Shown piece by piece: positions 32,530 through 40,984 of a stretch of DNA of 64,000 nucleotides. The DNA comes from Vibrio pomeroyi (lineage in GTDB: Bacteria > Pseudomonadota > Gammaproteobacteria > Enterobacterales > Vibrionaceae). Below the pieces are notes generated by a model. That model made no database searches. It was not told the origin of the DNA and saw only the letters and a list, made by a program, of their open reading frames with translations. The position numbers were made by a program, and so were the translations under genes. The stretch spans positions 1,736,001 to 1,800,000 of the forward strand of contig NZ_AP025506.1 of the NCBI RefSeq assembly GCF_024347595.1. Reading direction: 5' to 3'. Position 1 is the first letter of the stretch. Each line of letters opens with the position of its first letter.

Positions 32530-32647
32530 AACATTCCATATTATTCACTATCCATTAAATTCAGTGTAATCAATGAAATAGATAGCGCAATAAAACGGAT
32601 GCGATTAAGTAAGATCTATGTTCAAAAGGCGAATGGAACAGCGTTTA

Positions 32648-33013
32648 CTATTGAATGGACTCAACGTAAGTCAAAATGTTGAGTGCATCTTGCCTTGTGA
32701 TGATACCTTGCCACGCAGGCATACCTTCTTTTACATTGCCTTCCAAAATGTCATCAACCAACGAGTTTTTAGTCGTGAATAGCTGTCCAAGTTTATTCGG
32801 AATATTGGCAGGCTTGTGTGGTAAAGAGGCCGCAGTTGGGCCGTCACCTAAACCCTTATCACCATGACATACCATACAAAGCGTCTGATACTTGGCTTTG
32901 CCATTCGCAAAGTGACTTGCATCCTCAAGTGATGCGGAATTTGCGCTGAATGTCATCATCGACGCGATTAAACCCAACGCAGCTAACAGGTGTAAATGGT
33001 TCATATTTTTCAT
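32648..33013 (-). CDS. periplasmic c-type cytochrome
   Basis: 121 residues with a signal peptide cut near NSAS. CMVCH is the haem c attachment site (CxxCH), preceded by AKYQTLCM, with M in the late MPAWQG loop as probable sixth ligand. Class I, monohaem electron carrier in the periplasm. Genes for a partner oxidase are not next to it. Confidence 0.88.
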   Translation of the reverse strand: MKNMNHLHLLAALGLIASMMTFSANSASLEDASHFANGKAKYQTLCMVCHGDKGLGDGPTAASLPHKPANIPNKLGQLFTTKNSLVDDILEGNVKEGMPAWQGIITRQDALNILTYVESIQ

Positions 33014-33225
33014 GATTATATTCTCTTATTGTTATCCAACAGCTAAAGAATAAGTAGGTACTCGTAGAAGAAACGTGAATGGATAAAGCGCGTTTAAGCT
33101 TCTGATAAAAAGCCGGTTTACCTTAAGAAAATGTCATCAATGTGATTAGAGTAAACGATTGATTATAAACAGTTTGCATAGTACAGCATGTCGCATTAGC
33201 GTGATGAATAAATGGGGGAATTATT

Positions 33226-33477
33226 ATGATTAGTTGCAATGATTACGATTATATTGAGATTGTGTGTATGCACCGATACCCAATCAAACTCACAATGAAA
33301 TCTGGTGAGCCGTTGACGTGTGTCGCCTTAGATACAAAACGCAACGACGCAAAAGAAGAGTGCATTAAAGTCAGTGTCGAAGGTCGAGAAGAGCTTGTCG
33401 TGTTAACTGAAATTTCAGAACTCGAAGTTTGTGTTGATAATCCTCACTTTCAACATATCTCCTTTAAAAAGTCATAG
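33226..33477 (+). CDS. rof: Rho-binding antiterminator (Rof/YaeO)
   Basis: 83 residues. MISCNDYDYIEIVCMHRYPIKLTMKSGE is the conserved N-terminal half of the Rof/YaeO fold, which binds Rho hexamers and inhibits termination. Length matches E. coli YaeO. Ends 8 bases before the next zinc-ribbon gene and probably forms a two-gene unit with it. Confidence 0.85.
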   Translation: MISCNDYDYIEIVCMHRYPIKLTMKSGEPLTCVALDTKRNDAKEECIKVSVEGREELVVLTEISELEVCVDNPHFQHISFKKS

Positions 33478-33485
33478 GTGCCTAT

Positions 33486-33719
33486 ATGAACCACACAACC
33501 GAGCAATGCTACTGCACCGAATGCCGTGAAGAGACACAACATGTCGTTATATTGGTGCGCAAGGAAAGTGCGTTTGCAGGTAAACCGAACCAAAAGCGAC
33601 GTGAGTTTTGGGCGGGAGTCGTAAAAGGCTGGTTTCTTGGGCCATTTATCGCTTCAATGGATGAGTTTTCTCGCCACCTTGTGTGTGAAAAATGTGGTCA
33701 TAAAGAGATACAAGATTAG
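33486..33719 (+). CDS. split zinc-ribbon small protein, 77 aa
   Basis: C10/C13 in CTECREETQH and C67/C70 in CEKCG repeat the CxxCxxxTxH...CxKCG layout of 20972 and 27684, with a 54-residue spacer holding a hydrophobic run GVVKGWFLGPFIASM. Immediately downstream of rof, a possible shared role in RNA or transcription, which is inference only. Confidence 0.7.
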   Translation: MNHTTEQCYCTECREETQHVVILVRKESAFAGKPNQKRREFWAGVVKGWFLGPFIASMDEFSRHLVCEKCGHKEIQD

Positions 33720-33766
33720 AGTTGCTTCAAGGCGATGACAGTTGCATTGGTTAAGGAATTAAACAA

Positions 33767-34216
33767 ATGAAAGTAGAAACGATTGAAGCCGTAAAGGCAT
33801 ACGGTTTTTCAGTAAGAACCACTAACACTAACGAAGTTGACCCTGCAAAGGCAAAGATAGGCCAATTATGGCAAGTTTTTTTCGATCAAGCTTTTCCCAA
33901 GCTGACTCCTGATTCAAACGTGTATGGCGTCTACACCAATTACGAATCAGATTTTACGGGCGAGTTTGATGTTATCGCATGTACGAATGCGCTTACCGAT
34001 AACAATTTAGATGAGTTAGTCGAAACCAATATCAAAGCAGGTAAGTACCTAACATTCTCAGCAGAAGGTGAACTGCCACAAGCGGTTATCGATTTATGGG
34101 GAGAAGTGTGGGCTTATTTCAACGCACCGGATTGTCCACATACGCGAACTTACACAACTGATTTTGAGTTTTACAAAGGTGAAACGGCAGTCGAGATTTC
34201 GATAGCGATTCAATAA
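33767..34216 (+). CDS. GyrI-like (AraC effector-binding fold) protein
   Basis: 149 residues. YGFSVRTTNTNEV followed by IGQLWQVFF, YGVYTNYESDFTGEFDVIAC and YLTFSAEGELPQAV is the GyrI-like effector-binding fold seen after AraC or MerR DNA-binding domains, here alone. Stand-alone members bind hydrophobic drugs or inhibit DNA gyrase (SbmC). Single-gene unit. Confidence 0.8.
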   Translation: MKVETIEAVKAYGFSVRTTNTNEVDPAKAKIGQLWQVFFDQAFPKLTPDSNVYGVYTNYESDFTGEFDVIACTNALTDNNLDELVETNIKAGKYLTFSAEGELPQAVIDLWGEVWAYFNAPDCPHTRTYTTDFEFYKGETAVEISIAIQ

Positions 34217-34256
34217 TTTTTGCTTATCGATAGTTCATGAAAAGTTAATGATAAGA

Positions 34257-34283
34257 AAGAGCCGCTCAGTATGAGCGGCTCTT
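34257..34283. terminator. bidirectional terminator
   Basis: AGAGCCGCTC and GAGCGGCTCT make a 10-bp stem with a 5-base loop between convergent genes; TCT and a weak T run follow on the plus strand, and TTTCTT on the minus strand. Confidence 0.7.
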
Positions 34284-34310
34284 CTGTGTAACCATTTTAA
34301 AGCTGGCTGA

Positions 34311-35534
34311 CTACATCATTCTCATGAAGTAAGGAATGATCAGAGCATTGGCTAAATCGATGAAGAACGCGCATACCAAAGGCACGATGATGAATGCTTG
34401 AACTGAGTGTCCATACTTTTGGCTTACTGCCGACATGTTCGCCATAGCTGTCGGTGTTGAACCCAGAGAAATCCCACCGAAGCCTGCACATACAACGGCC
34501 GCGTCATACGTTTTCCCCATAGACGGGAATACAATGAAGATATTGATGACCACAGCCAGTAGAAGCTGCATTGCTAATATCGCAAAGATTGGACCTGCTA
34601 AGTCAATCAATGTCCAAAGCTGCATGCTCATTAGCGACATCGCCAAGAAAGTACCTAAAGAAATTTCTGCAATCAGGTCGATAGCAGGTGAACGGGTCGG
34701 CCATTTGGTGCCAGATATTCTTGGATAAGAGTCGGGGATCACGTTGGTAATCACAATACCGGCGAACAAACACGAAACGAACAGCGGCAGTTGTAACCCA
34801 GTTTGGCTTATCAATTCATTCAGTAAAGCCCCAACTATGACACAAATATGGATAGCTAATACTGCATCGAGAAATTGATACGACGTAAGGTCTTGCTTCT
34901 GTTTGTTAGTATTCGAACTTTGAGAGTAATCTTGGCCTTCAGCTGGCTTTAGGTTGTGACGCTTGATAAGAAACTTAGCAATCGGGCCGCCCATCAAACT
35001 GGCTAAGATAAGCCCAAATGTGGCACTAGCGATGCCAATCTCCATTGCACTTTCTAAACCAAACTCCTCTGCAACCTTGGGAGCCCAAGCGATTGCGGTA
35101 CCGTGCCCACCAATTAATGAAATACTGCCACTCAACAATCCAAATACAGGCTCTAAACCAAACATTGATGCGACAGAAATACCAACGATGTTTTGCATAA
35201 TCATAAAGAAAATGGTGATGATGAGTAGAATCACCAAAGGTTTGCCACCTTTGAATAGGTCTTTCAAGCTTGAGTTGATACCGATGGTGGTAAAGAAATA
35301 GACCAACAAAACATCGCGAGCGAACAGATCAAACTGAACTTCTATCGATGTCGTCGCGTAAAGCGCTGCAAAGAACAGAGACGCTAAAATCCCGCCTGAT
35401 ACGGGTTCTGGAATACTGAACTCTTTCAAAAAACCGATGACTTGATTCAGCCTTCGTCCAATAAATAGCACTACGATACCCATGGTCACCGCAAAGAATG
35501 ACCCAAGGTGTAAGACGTTGTTTTCAAATTCCAT
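34311..35534 (-). CDS. gltS: sodium/glutamate symporter
   Basis: 407 residues with two repeats of about five membrane segments each. GGHGTAIAWAPKVAEEFG and GFGGISLGSTPTAMANM are the conserved re-entrant loop sequences of GltS (ESS family), which takes up glutamate with sodium through the inner membrane. Length and both signature loops agree. Ordinary chromosomal gene. Confidence 0.93.
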   Translation of the reverse strand: MEFENNVLHLGSFFAVTMGIVVLFIGRRLNQVIGFLKEFSIPEPVSGGILASLFFAALYATTSIEVQFDLFARDVLLVYFFTTIGINSSLKDLFKGGKPLVILLIITIFFMIMQNIVGISVASMFGLEPVFGLLSGSISLIGGHGTAIAWAPKVAEEFGLESAMEIGIASATFGLILASLMGGPIAKFLIKRHNLKPAEGQDYSQSSNTNKQKQDLTSYQFLDAVLAIHICVIVGALLNELISQTGLQLPLFVSCLFAGIVITNVIPDSYPRISGTKWPTRSPAIDLIAEISLGTFLAMSLMSMQLWTLIDLAGPIFAILAMQLLLAVVINIFIVFPSMGKTYDAAVVCAGFGGISLGSTPTAMANMSAVSQKYGHSVQAFIIVPLVCAFFIDLANALIIPYFMRMM

Positions 35535-35610
35535 AATGACCTTTTTTAAATATAATTCTGACGTGTTTTATGAGTGCTGGTTAGCAAGTTTATAAGCAAC
35601 TAGATTAGCA

Positions 35611-37056
35611 TTATTCGTTATTCTGAAAAGATAAGAAGCTTTTAAATTCAGCATCGGAGATAAGTTGTTTATTGCCTTCTTCGATCAACAAATCGACCTT
35701 GTATTTGTCTATCGTGAAATCAGTTGGGATTTGATTGAGTGAGTAACGAGTCTCGTCATCGTCGACCTTGTTCAAGCTGATCTCAATGAAATGCGGGACA
35801 ACCTGATGACCTTCGTAAGAGGAGAATTCTGCCCAAGACGTTAACTCGTCTACGATCAAATCTTTAGTGGTGTCGTTGTAGCGGTGTAATTGAATGTCGG
35901 TGATGACATCGACGGTCTGCTTCACGGTTGGCATGTCGATAGAATCACCGATGCCAGACTCAGGTTGGGTTGAAGCATCCACTGAGATGATGACAATCGG
36001 GCGCACAGATTGGTTTTTGTGTAGGTTTTTGAGTTTTTCTTTATCGTTGTAACGCAAATATTCCGACATCTCATAAACCGACAATAAGCCAAGGTTATCG
36101 GTAATCCCACCATCCACTAGATGAAGATAGTTCACTTGGTCTTTATTGCTATAAGACTCTAACGACTTGATGAGTTTTCTATTGCGATAACTGGTGGCTT
36201 CGAACGAGGGCTGTAAGTGCTCCGTTTTGTCACAGTTGTTTTTGTTTTCAAGCACCACCGGCGTAAAAACGAAAGGCACAGCAGAGGATGCTGTGACTGA
36301 GCTCGACACCGAATAGCTGTTTAGGTCTGAACAAATTAGGTCAAAGTATTCTTGCGTGAATGAAAAGCGTGAACCCGTCGATATGTCGGTGGCGTTGATC
36401 ACAATGTAAGGTGCGCCTTCACGTCGAATGTCGGCAAACGTACTGTCCCCAAAGATGTTGGCGTCGTAATAGTCGGTCGCTTTATCCGTTCTAGTCGCAT
36501 AGGAGAACCAATAGGTCGGAGACAACAGAATAGAGATGAGATCCTCAGACACTTCGTGATAGAGAAATGCCTTTTCGTAATCTTCGAATATCTTATCGCC
36601 ATACAAACCGTAGTACGCAGCGGTAAAACTGCCTCCGGACACCGCGCTGATCATGTCGACCTCTTCGAGCAGATTGATGCGTTCGCCATCAACTTCCATG
36701 TCAGTATCACGCAGTGCTTGTAAAACACCGTAAGAGAGCGCTGCCGCCCGCGTTCCTCCACCTGAAAAAGAGAGGATCAAAGTGACTTTGTTGTCTTGTC
36801 TATAGAAGTTTTCCGCCGTGTAAGATTGGTTTGGCTCGTTGTTAGATTGGGTTAGGTTTTGGTCGGTAGTTGCGTTTAGAGAGCGCGTTTTGGCTTGGTC
36901 GTTTAACGGACTTACATTGGTGACTTTGTTCTTTGCGCTGCAGCCAGAAAGATTAAGCGAGAATGCCACTAACAGTGAAACTTTGGCTAATCCGGTAAGC
37001 CAATGCATAGGGTTATCGAAGCTGTTACTTTTAGGATTCGGCATAGCGCAATTCAA
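35611..37056 (-). CDS. patatin-like phospholipase lipoprotein
   Basis: 481 residues with a lipobox LSGC near residue 39 after a hydrophobic signal; an alternative start 12 bases later is possible. LSFSGGGTRAAAL is the oxyanion-hole motif, SAVSGGSFT the GxSxG nucleophile, and VDGGITDNLG the catalytic Asp of patatins. Lipid-anchored acyl hydrolase of the cell envelope. The minus-strand gene before it in the window is gltS, but 77 bases separate them. Confidence 0.88.
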   Translation of the reverse strand: MNCAMPNPKSNSFDNPMHWLTGLAKVSLLVAFSLNLSGCSAKNKVTNVSPLNDQAKTRSLNATTDQNLTQSNNEPNQSYTAENFYRQDNKVTLILSFSGGGTRAAALSYGVLQALRDTDMEVDGERINLLEEVDMISAVSGGSFTAAYYGLYGDKIFEDYEKAFLYHEVSEDLISILLSPTYWFSYATRTDKATDYYDANIFGDSTFADIRREGAPYIVINATDISTGSRFSFTQEYFDLICSDLNSYSVSSSVTASSAVPFVFTPVVLENKNNCDKTEHLQPSFEATSYRNRKLIKSLESYSNKDQVNYLHLVDGGITDNLGLLSVYEMSEYLRYNDKEKLKNLHKNQSVRPIVIISVDASTQPESGIGDSIDMPTVKQTVDVITDIQLHRYNDTTKDLIVDELTSWAEFSSYEGHQVVPHFIEISLNKVDDDETRYSLNQIPTDFTIDKYKVDLLIEEGNKQLISDAEFKSFLSFQNNE

Positions 37057-37188
37057 ACTAACGTCTGGTTAAGAGAAAGGCTATTTTCGTTGATATCTAA
37101 TATGCTATCAACGGCATCACATACGACACAGTGTCACGAAATACGTAACAATCCTTGATAAACAAGGGGAGTATTGTGTTGTTTCGTC

Positions 37189-37860
37189 TTATCCAAAAAG
37201 ACAATCTTGCTTAGTTTCATTCCACAAAGGGTATTGCTTCATTACTTGGGTGTAGAGCTTGCTGTCTAGATGCGCTCTTAACCAACGTCCTACGTTTTGA
37301 TATTCAGATTTCACAAACCATTTCTTTTCGACTCGCACAAACTGGCTGACAAAAGGCATCGCAGCAAAGTCGGCGAGGCTGGGTGTATCGCCAAACAGGT
37401 ACTCGTGTTGAGCGAGTTTACTTTCCAGTTCTGAGATAAACCCTTCGCACGCTTTTCTGCGTTGTTCAGTGTCAACGTTTCGATAGCGAACAGACGCACG
37501 ATACTTTTCTAGGTGACCAATAAAATCATTGTCGTTACTAGCGATCAGCGCAAGAATTTCTTGGTTTAGTTTTGGCTCGCTTGAACGCATCAGATCTTGA
37601 GGATCGTTTTGTTCCAATGCCCAAATCATCACTTCTATGCTTTGTTCTATAATCGTACCTTGTGGCAACACCAATACAGGTACAGTGCCTTTAGGCGAGC
37701 TGGCCAAGAGTTCGCTAGGCTTGTCTTTGGTGACGATTTCTCGAAGTAACACTTTTTGCTGTGATAGTGCGATGCCCATTCTTCCGCGCATTGCATAAGG
37801 ACAGCGGCGCAGAGAGTAAAGGATAGGTAGGTCGGATTCGTTCGGCATTATTGAGGTCAT
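37189..37860 (-). CDS. glutathione S-transferase family protein
   Basis: 223 residues. LYSLRRCPYAMRGRMGI is the N-terminal thioredoxin-like domain with Cys in the CPYA position, GTVPVLVLPQGTIIEQS is the cis-Pro/GSH-binding part, and the all-helical C-terminal domain contains LFGDTPSLADFAAMPF, which is diagnostic. CPYA-type members are often Omega-like thiol transferases. Cytoplasmic. Confidence 0.88.
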   Translation of the reverse strand: MTSIMPNESDLPILYSLRRCPYAMRGRMGIALSQQKVLLREIVTKDKPSELLASSPKGTVPVLVLPQGTIIEQSIEVMIWALEQNDPQDLMRSSEPKLNQEILALIASNDNDFIGHLEKYRASVRYRNVDTEQRRKACEGFISELESKLAQHEYLFGDTPSLADFAAMPFVSQFVRVEKKWFVKSEYQNVGRWLRAHLDSKLYTQVMKQYPLWNETKQDCLFG

Positions 37861-37952
37861 TTAGTTTGAAAAGTGTTGTACGGTGGTAAAGAGATCGTGA
37901 TGTGGGTAGAATACGCGGCTTAAAAATTATAAGTAAGTGAGCGACTTCAAAA

Positions 37953-40208
37953 ATGAGCAGAAAAATTGAGTTATTAGCCCCAGGTGGCGATGTAGAAGCG
38001 ATAAAAGCAGCCATCGTAGCTGGTGCCAATGCGGTTTATTGTGGTTTAGACACCTTCAATGCTCGTAACAGAGCTTCTAACCTATCGTTAGATGAATTGA
38101 ACGGTGTAATTCGCCTTGCTCATGAATACGGCTGTGAAGTGTTCCTGACTCTTAACGTTGTACTGCTTGAGCACGAGACAAAGAGCATCACTAAGCTACT
38201 AAACCAACTAGTGAACACTAAAGTCGATGGCATCATCGTTCAAGACTTGGGTTTGTTCAACCTGGTGAAGAAGCACTTCCCATCACTGGATGTTCACGCT
38301 TCAACTCAGTTAACTACGCACAACGAAGGCCAGATTAAGTTCTTGTCTAAGATTGGCGCAACTCGCGTTAACTTGTCACGTGAGTTAAACCTTCCAGAAA
38401 TTAAAATGCTGACAGAAGTGGCACATGACCACGATGTACTGACAGAAGTCTTCGTACACGGCGCTCTGTGTATCGCATTCTCTGGCCAATGTTACTCAAG
38501 CTCTGTAAGTGTTGGTAACTCGGGTAACCGTGGCCGTTGTAGCCAAGCGTGTCGTGATGAATACGAAATCACCAACGCGGGCAACAAGTTCCCACTGAAC
38601 TTAAAAGATAACTCAGCTTACTACGACCTACCTGAATTGGTTGATGCAAAAGTTGATTCATTAAAAGTAGAAGGCCGTATTAAAGGCGCACACTATGTTT
38701 ACACCGTGGTAGACACGTGGCGTAAACAGATTGATAGCTTTGTAGAGAGTGGTTTGTTGATCGAAGACGATTCAAACCTGCACAAAGTATTCAACCGTGA
38801 TTTCACCAACTCTTTCCTTAAGGGCAACCTGACGAAAGACATGTTCATTGATAACCCGCGCGACAACAGCATGAACTACGCTGTTGAAAAAGCGACGGAG
38901 CAGAACAACGAAATCTCGGTAGTACAGATTCAAGAAGTGACGAACGAACTTCACCAAGCGAAAGACGTTCTTGGTAACGAGATGCGTGAAAAGATCGAGT
39001 TCCTTGATATTCGCAAAACGCCAGTTGCTCTGTCTTTCAGCGCGAAAGAAGGTCAGCCATTTACGGTCACAGTGAACACATCGAAAGAGAACTTCACCCT
39101 TCAATCTAAATCACTACTTGTGGCGGTTGAAGAAAAGGCGATCACTCAAGAGTTACTTGAGAAACGTTTCAAGAACGTGAAGAGTGCGGTTCACACACTA
39201 GAAAGCCATGACTTCAGCGAAGTTGACGCTGGCCTTGTGATTCCATTGAAAGAAGTGTCTGACCTTAAAGACGAGATCGACTTCATCCTGAACGGCTCTG
39301 TGGAAGTGATTAAGCACGTTGAAGTGCCAGCACTGCCACAACACCCTAAAGTGAATGAGAAGCCTACTATGTCGATGCTGATTGCTGATGTGGAAGACTT
39401 GCACCTGTGTGACGTCACTGATGCTGATGTTTACTTCAAACTGCCTGAAAGCTTCAAGAAGCGTTGTAACAAGTACATCGACATCTTGGCCGCAAACCCA
39501 CGTTTGATCCCTTGGTTCCCAGCAGTATTGATTGGTAAAGATTACGACGAAGCGGTTCGTATCCTTGAAGAGGTTAAGCCTGCGCGCATCGTGACAAACA
39601 ACACGGGTATTGCGTACAAGGCTTACGAAATGGGCATTGAGTGGGTTGCAGGTCCATTCATGAACACAACCAACTCTCACGCATTAGTGACACTTAAAGA
39701 AGAGCTTAACTGTGCAGGTGCATTCATTTCGAACGAAATCAACAAAGGTCAGATTCGTCATATTCGCCGCCCAGAGAACTTCAAATTGTTCTACAGCATC
39801 TACCACCCAATCTTGATGATGACCAGCCGTCAGTGTTTCTTCCAAAGAACGGTAGGTTGTAACAAGCCAAGCATTGAAGCCGGCTGTATGCTGAAATGTG
39901 AGAAAGCGACCACGATTACTAACGTCAAAGGCATCTCTTTCGCGGTTGATAAACAGAAAGGTGGCTACCCAAGCATTTACAACCACGAACAGTTCTTAAA
40001 CCATGATGCTGTAACGGATTTCTCTGGCTTGTTCGACGAGTTCTTCATCGACCTAACCAACATCGGTGCGGGTTCGAAAGAGGTACAAGACAAGGTTGAG
40101 CTTATCAAGCACTTCGAAGCCCTACTGAACGGCGTTGAAGGTTCACAACAGAACCTAGAGCAGATGGTTGAGATTCGTACTAATGCGCAGTACGTTCAAG
40201 GTTTATAG
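37953..40208 (+). CDS. U32-family protein (RlhA/YdcP-like)
   Basis: 751 residues. IELLAPGGDVEAIKAAIVAGANAVYCG and the region FVHGALCIAFSGQCYSSS with NRGRCSQACR are the U32 signatures. U32 proteins hydroxylate RNA bases; RlhA hydroxylates C2501 of 23S rRNA and TrhP/TrhO act on tRNA. This protein has a long second half with more Cys (CFFQRTVGCNKP, CMLKCEK), so it is longer than E. coli RlhA (653) and may be a distinct member. Iron-sulphur binding by the Cys sets is likely. Highest codon bias in this part of the window. Confidence 0.8.
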   Translation: MSRKIELLAPGGDVEAIKAAIVAGANAVYCGLDTFNARNRASNLSLDELNGVIRLAHEYGCEVFLTLNVVLLEHETKSITKLLNQLVNTKVDGIIVQDLGLFNLVKKHFPSLDVHASTQLTTHNEGQIKFLSKIGATRVNLSRELNLPEIKMLTEVAHDHDVLTEVFVHGALCIAFSGQCYSSSVSVGNSGNRGRCSQACRDEYEITNAGNKFPLNLKDNSAYYDLPELVDAKVDSLKVEGRIKGAHYVYTVVDTWRKQIDSFVESGLLIEDDSNLHKVFNRDFTNSFLKGNLTKDMFIDNPRDNSMNYAVEKATEQNNEISVVQIQEVTNELHQAKDVLGNEMREKIEFLDIRKTPVALSFSAKEGQPFTVTVNTSKENFTLQSKSLLVAVEEKAITQELLEKRFKNVKSAVHTLESHDFSEVDAGLVIPLKEVSDLKDEIDFILNGSVEVIKHVEVPALPQHPKVNEKPTMSMLIADVEDLHLCDVTDADVYFKLPESFKKRCNKYIDILAANPRLIPWFPAVLIGKDYDEAVRILEEVKPARIVTNNTGIAYKAYEMGIEWVAGPFMNTTNSHALVTLKEELNCAGAFISNEINKGQIRHIRRPENFKLFYSIYHPILMMTSRQCFFQRTVGCNKPSIEAGCMLKCEKATTITNVKGISFAVDKQKGGYPSIYNHEQFLNHDAVTDFSGLFDEFFIDLTNIGAGSKEVQDKVELIKHFEALLNGVEGSQQNLEQMVEIRTNAQYVQGL

Positions 40209-40267
40209 CTTTTAAGACAAAGCGCGTTCATGGTCTATAGCTTGTAATACAAAGAGCGTTCATGCTC
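40204..40267. repeat. two 32-bp direct repeats
   Basis: Units at 40204-40235 and 40236-40267 share TATAGCTT, CAAAG and CGTTCATG, with about 5 mismatches in 32. The first includes the stop codon of the U32 gene. Probably a simple tandem duplication. Confidence 0.75.
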
Positions 40268-40307
40268 TATAAGCCTTAAACGCTTATAAGCACTCTGAAC
40301 CAACAAC

Positions 40308-40335
40308 AAAAAGCCACTCAATCGAGTGGCTTTTT
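40308..40335. terminator. bidirectional Rho-independent terminator
   Basis: AAAAAGCCACTC and GAGTGGCTTTTT pair around AATC. A T run follows on both strands, serving the U32 gene and the convergent thioesterase gene. Confidence 0.85.
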
Positions 40336-40377
40336 AGTGTCTGAAACTTTGTGAGTCGTTTCTAGTCTGTGAATACG

Positions 40378-40842
40378 TTATTCCGTCACAGCTTCTTGTT
40401 TGAAGCATGGGCTTTTCAACGTGTTCATCTTTTCGATTTCGTTTGTTAAGCGCAGTGAGAGCAGTGCTTTTTGGTTTGAAGCAAAATCAAACATTACGAT
40501 AGTCGCTGTACCAACCGTTGTCAGCTTCTGTTGAGCTTTACTGACGATCGCGTACTCCATAGTAAAACGATCGTCTTGAATATCGGTTACGCGTGAGCCG
40601 ACCATCAAAGTGTCAGGGTAGGTTACAGGTCGGAAGTATTTACAATAAGTGTCGCCAAGAACAGGGCCCACTTTGGTGATAGCCATCTCTTCCATCAGTT
40701 CGACATGCTTGAAAAAGTCTAAGCGAGCCGTTTCGAAATAACGAAAATACACCGCGTTGTTAACGTGATTAAGTGCGTCCATTTCTCCCCAAGCGACAGG
40801 GATTTCTGTTACTACTGGGTAGTCAGATAATAGTGCTTCCAT
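40378..40842 (-). CDS. acyl-CoA thioesterase (4HBT/YbgC-like hot-dog fold)
   Basis: 154 residues. VAWGEMDALNHVNNAVYFRYFETARLDFF holds the catalytic Asp in the position of the 4-hydroxybenzoyl-CoA thioesterase family, split over residues 17-46. FTMEYAIVSKAQQKL and VMFDFASNQK complete the hot-dog sheet. Hydrolyses acyl-CoA or acyl carrier thioesters in the cytoplasm. Confidence 0.87.
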   Translation of the reverse strand: MEALLSDYPVVTEIPVAWGEMDALNHVNNAVYFRYFETARLDFFKHVELMEEMAITKVGPVLGDTYCKYFRPVTYPDTLMVGSRVTDIQDDRFTMEYAIVSKAQQKLTTVGTATIVMFDFASNQKALLSLRLTNEIEKMNTLKSPCFKQEAVTE

Positions 40843-40984
40843 GCGAACTCTCTTATTGTTATTGATCCTTCATTGGAATAAAAACCCTACCGCCAAATTA
40901 ACAAAACTGCAACACGTGTGATTCAAGTTTTTGAAGCTCGAAATCACACAATGTCAGTAACTTAGTTACATATGTCCGCACTGG

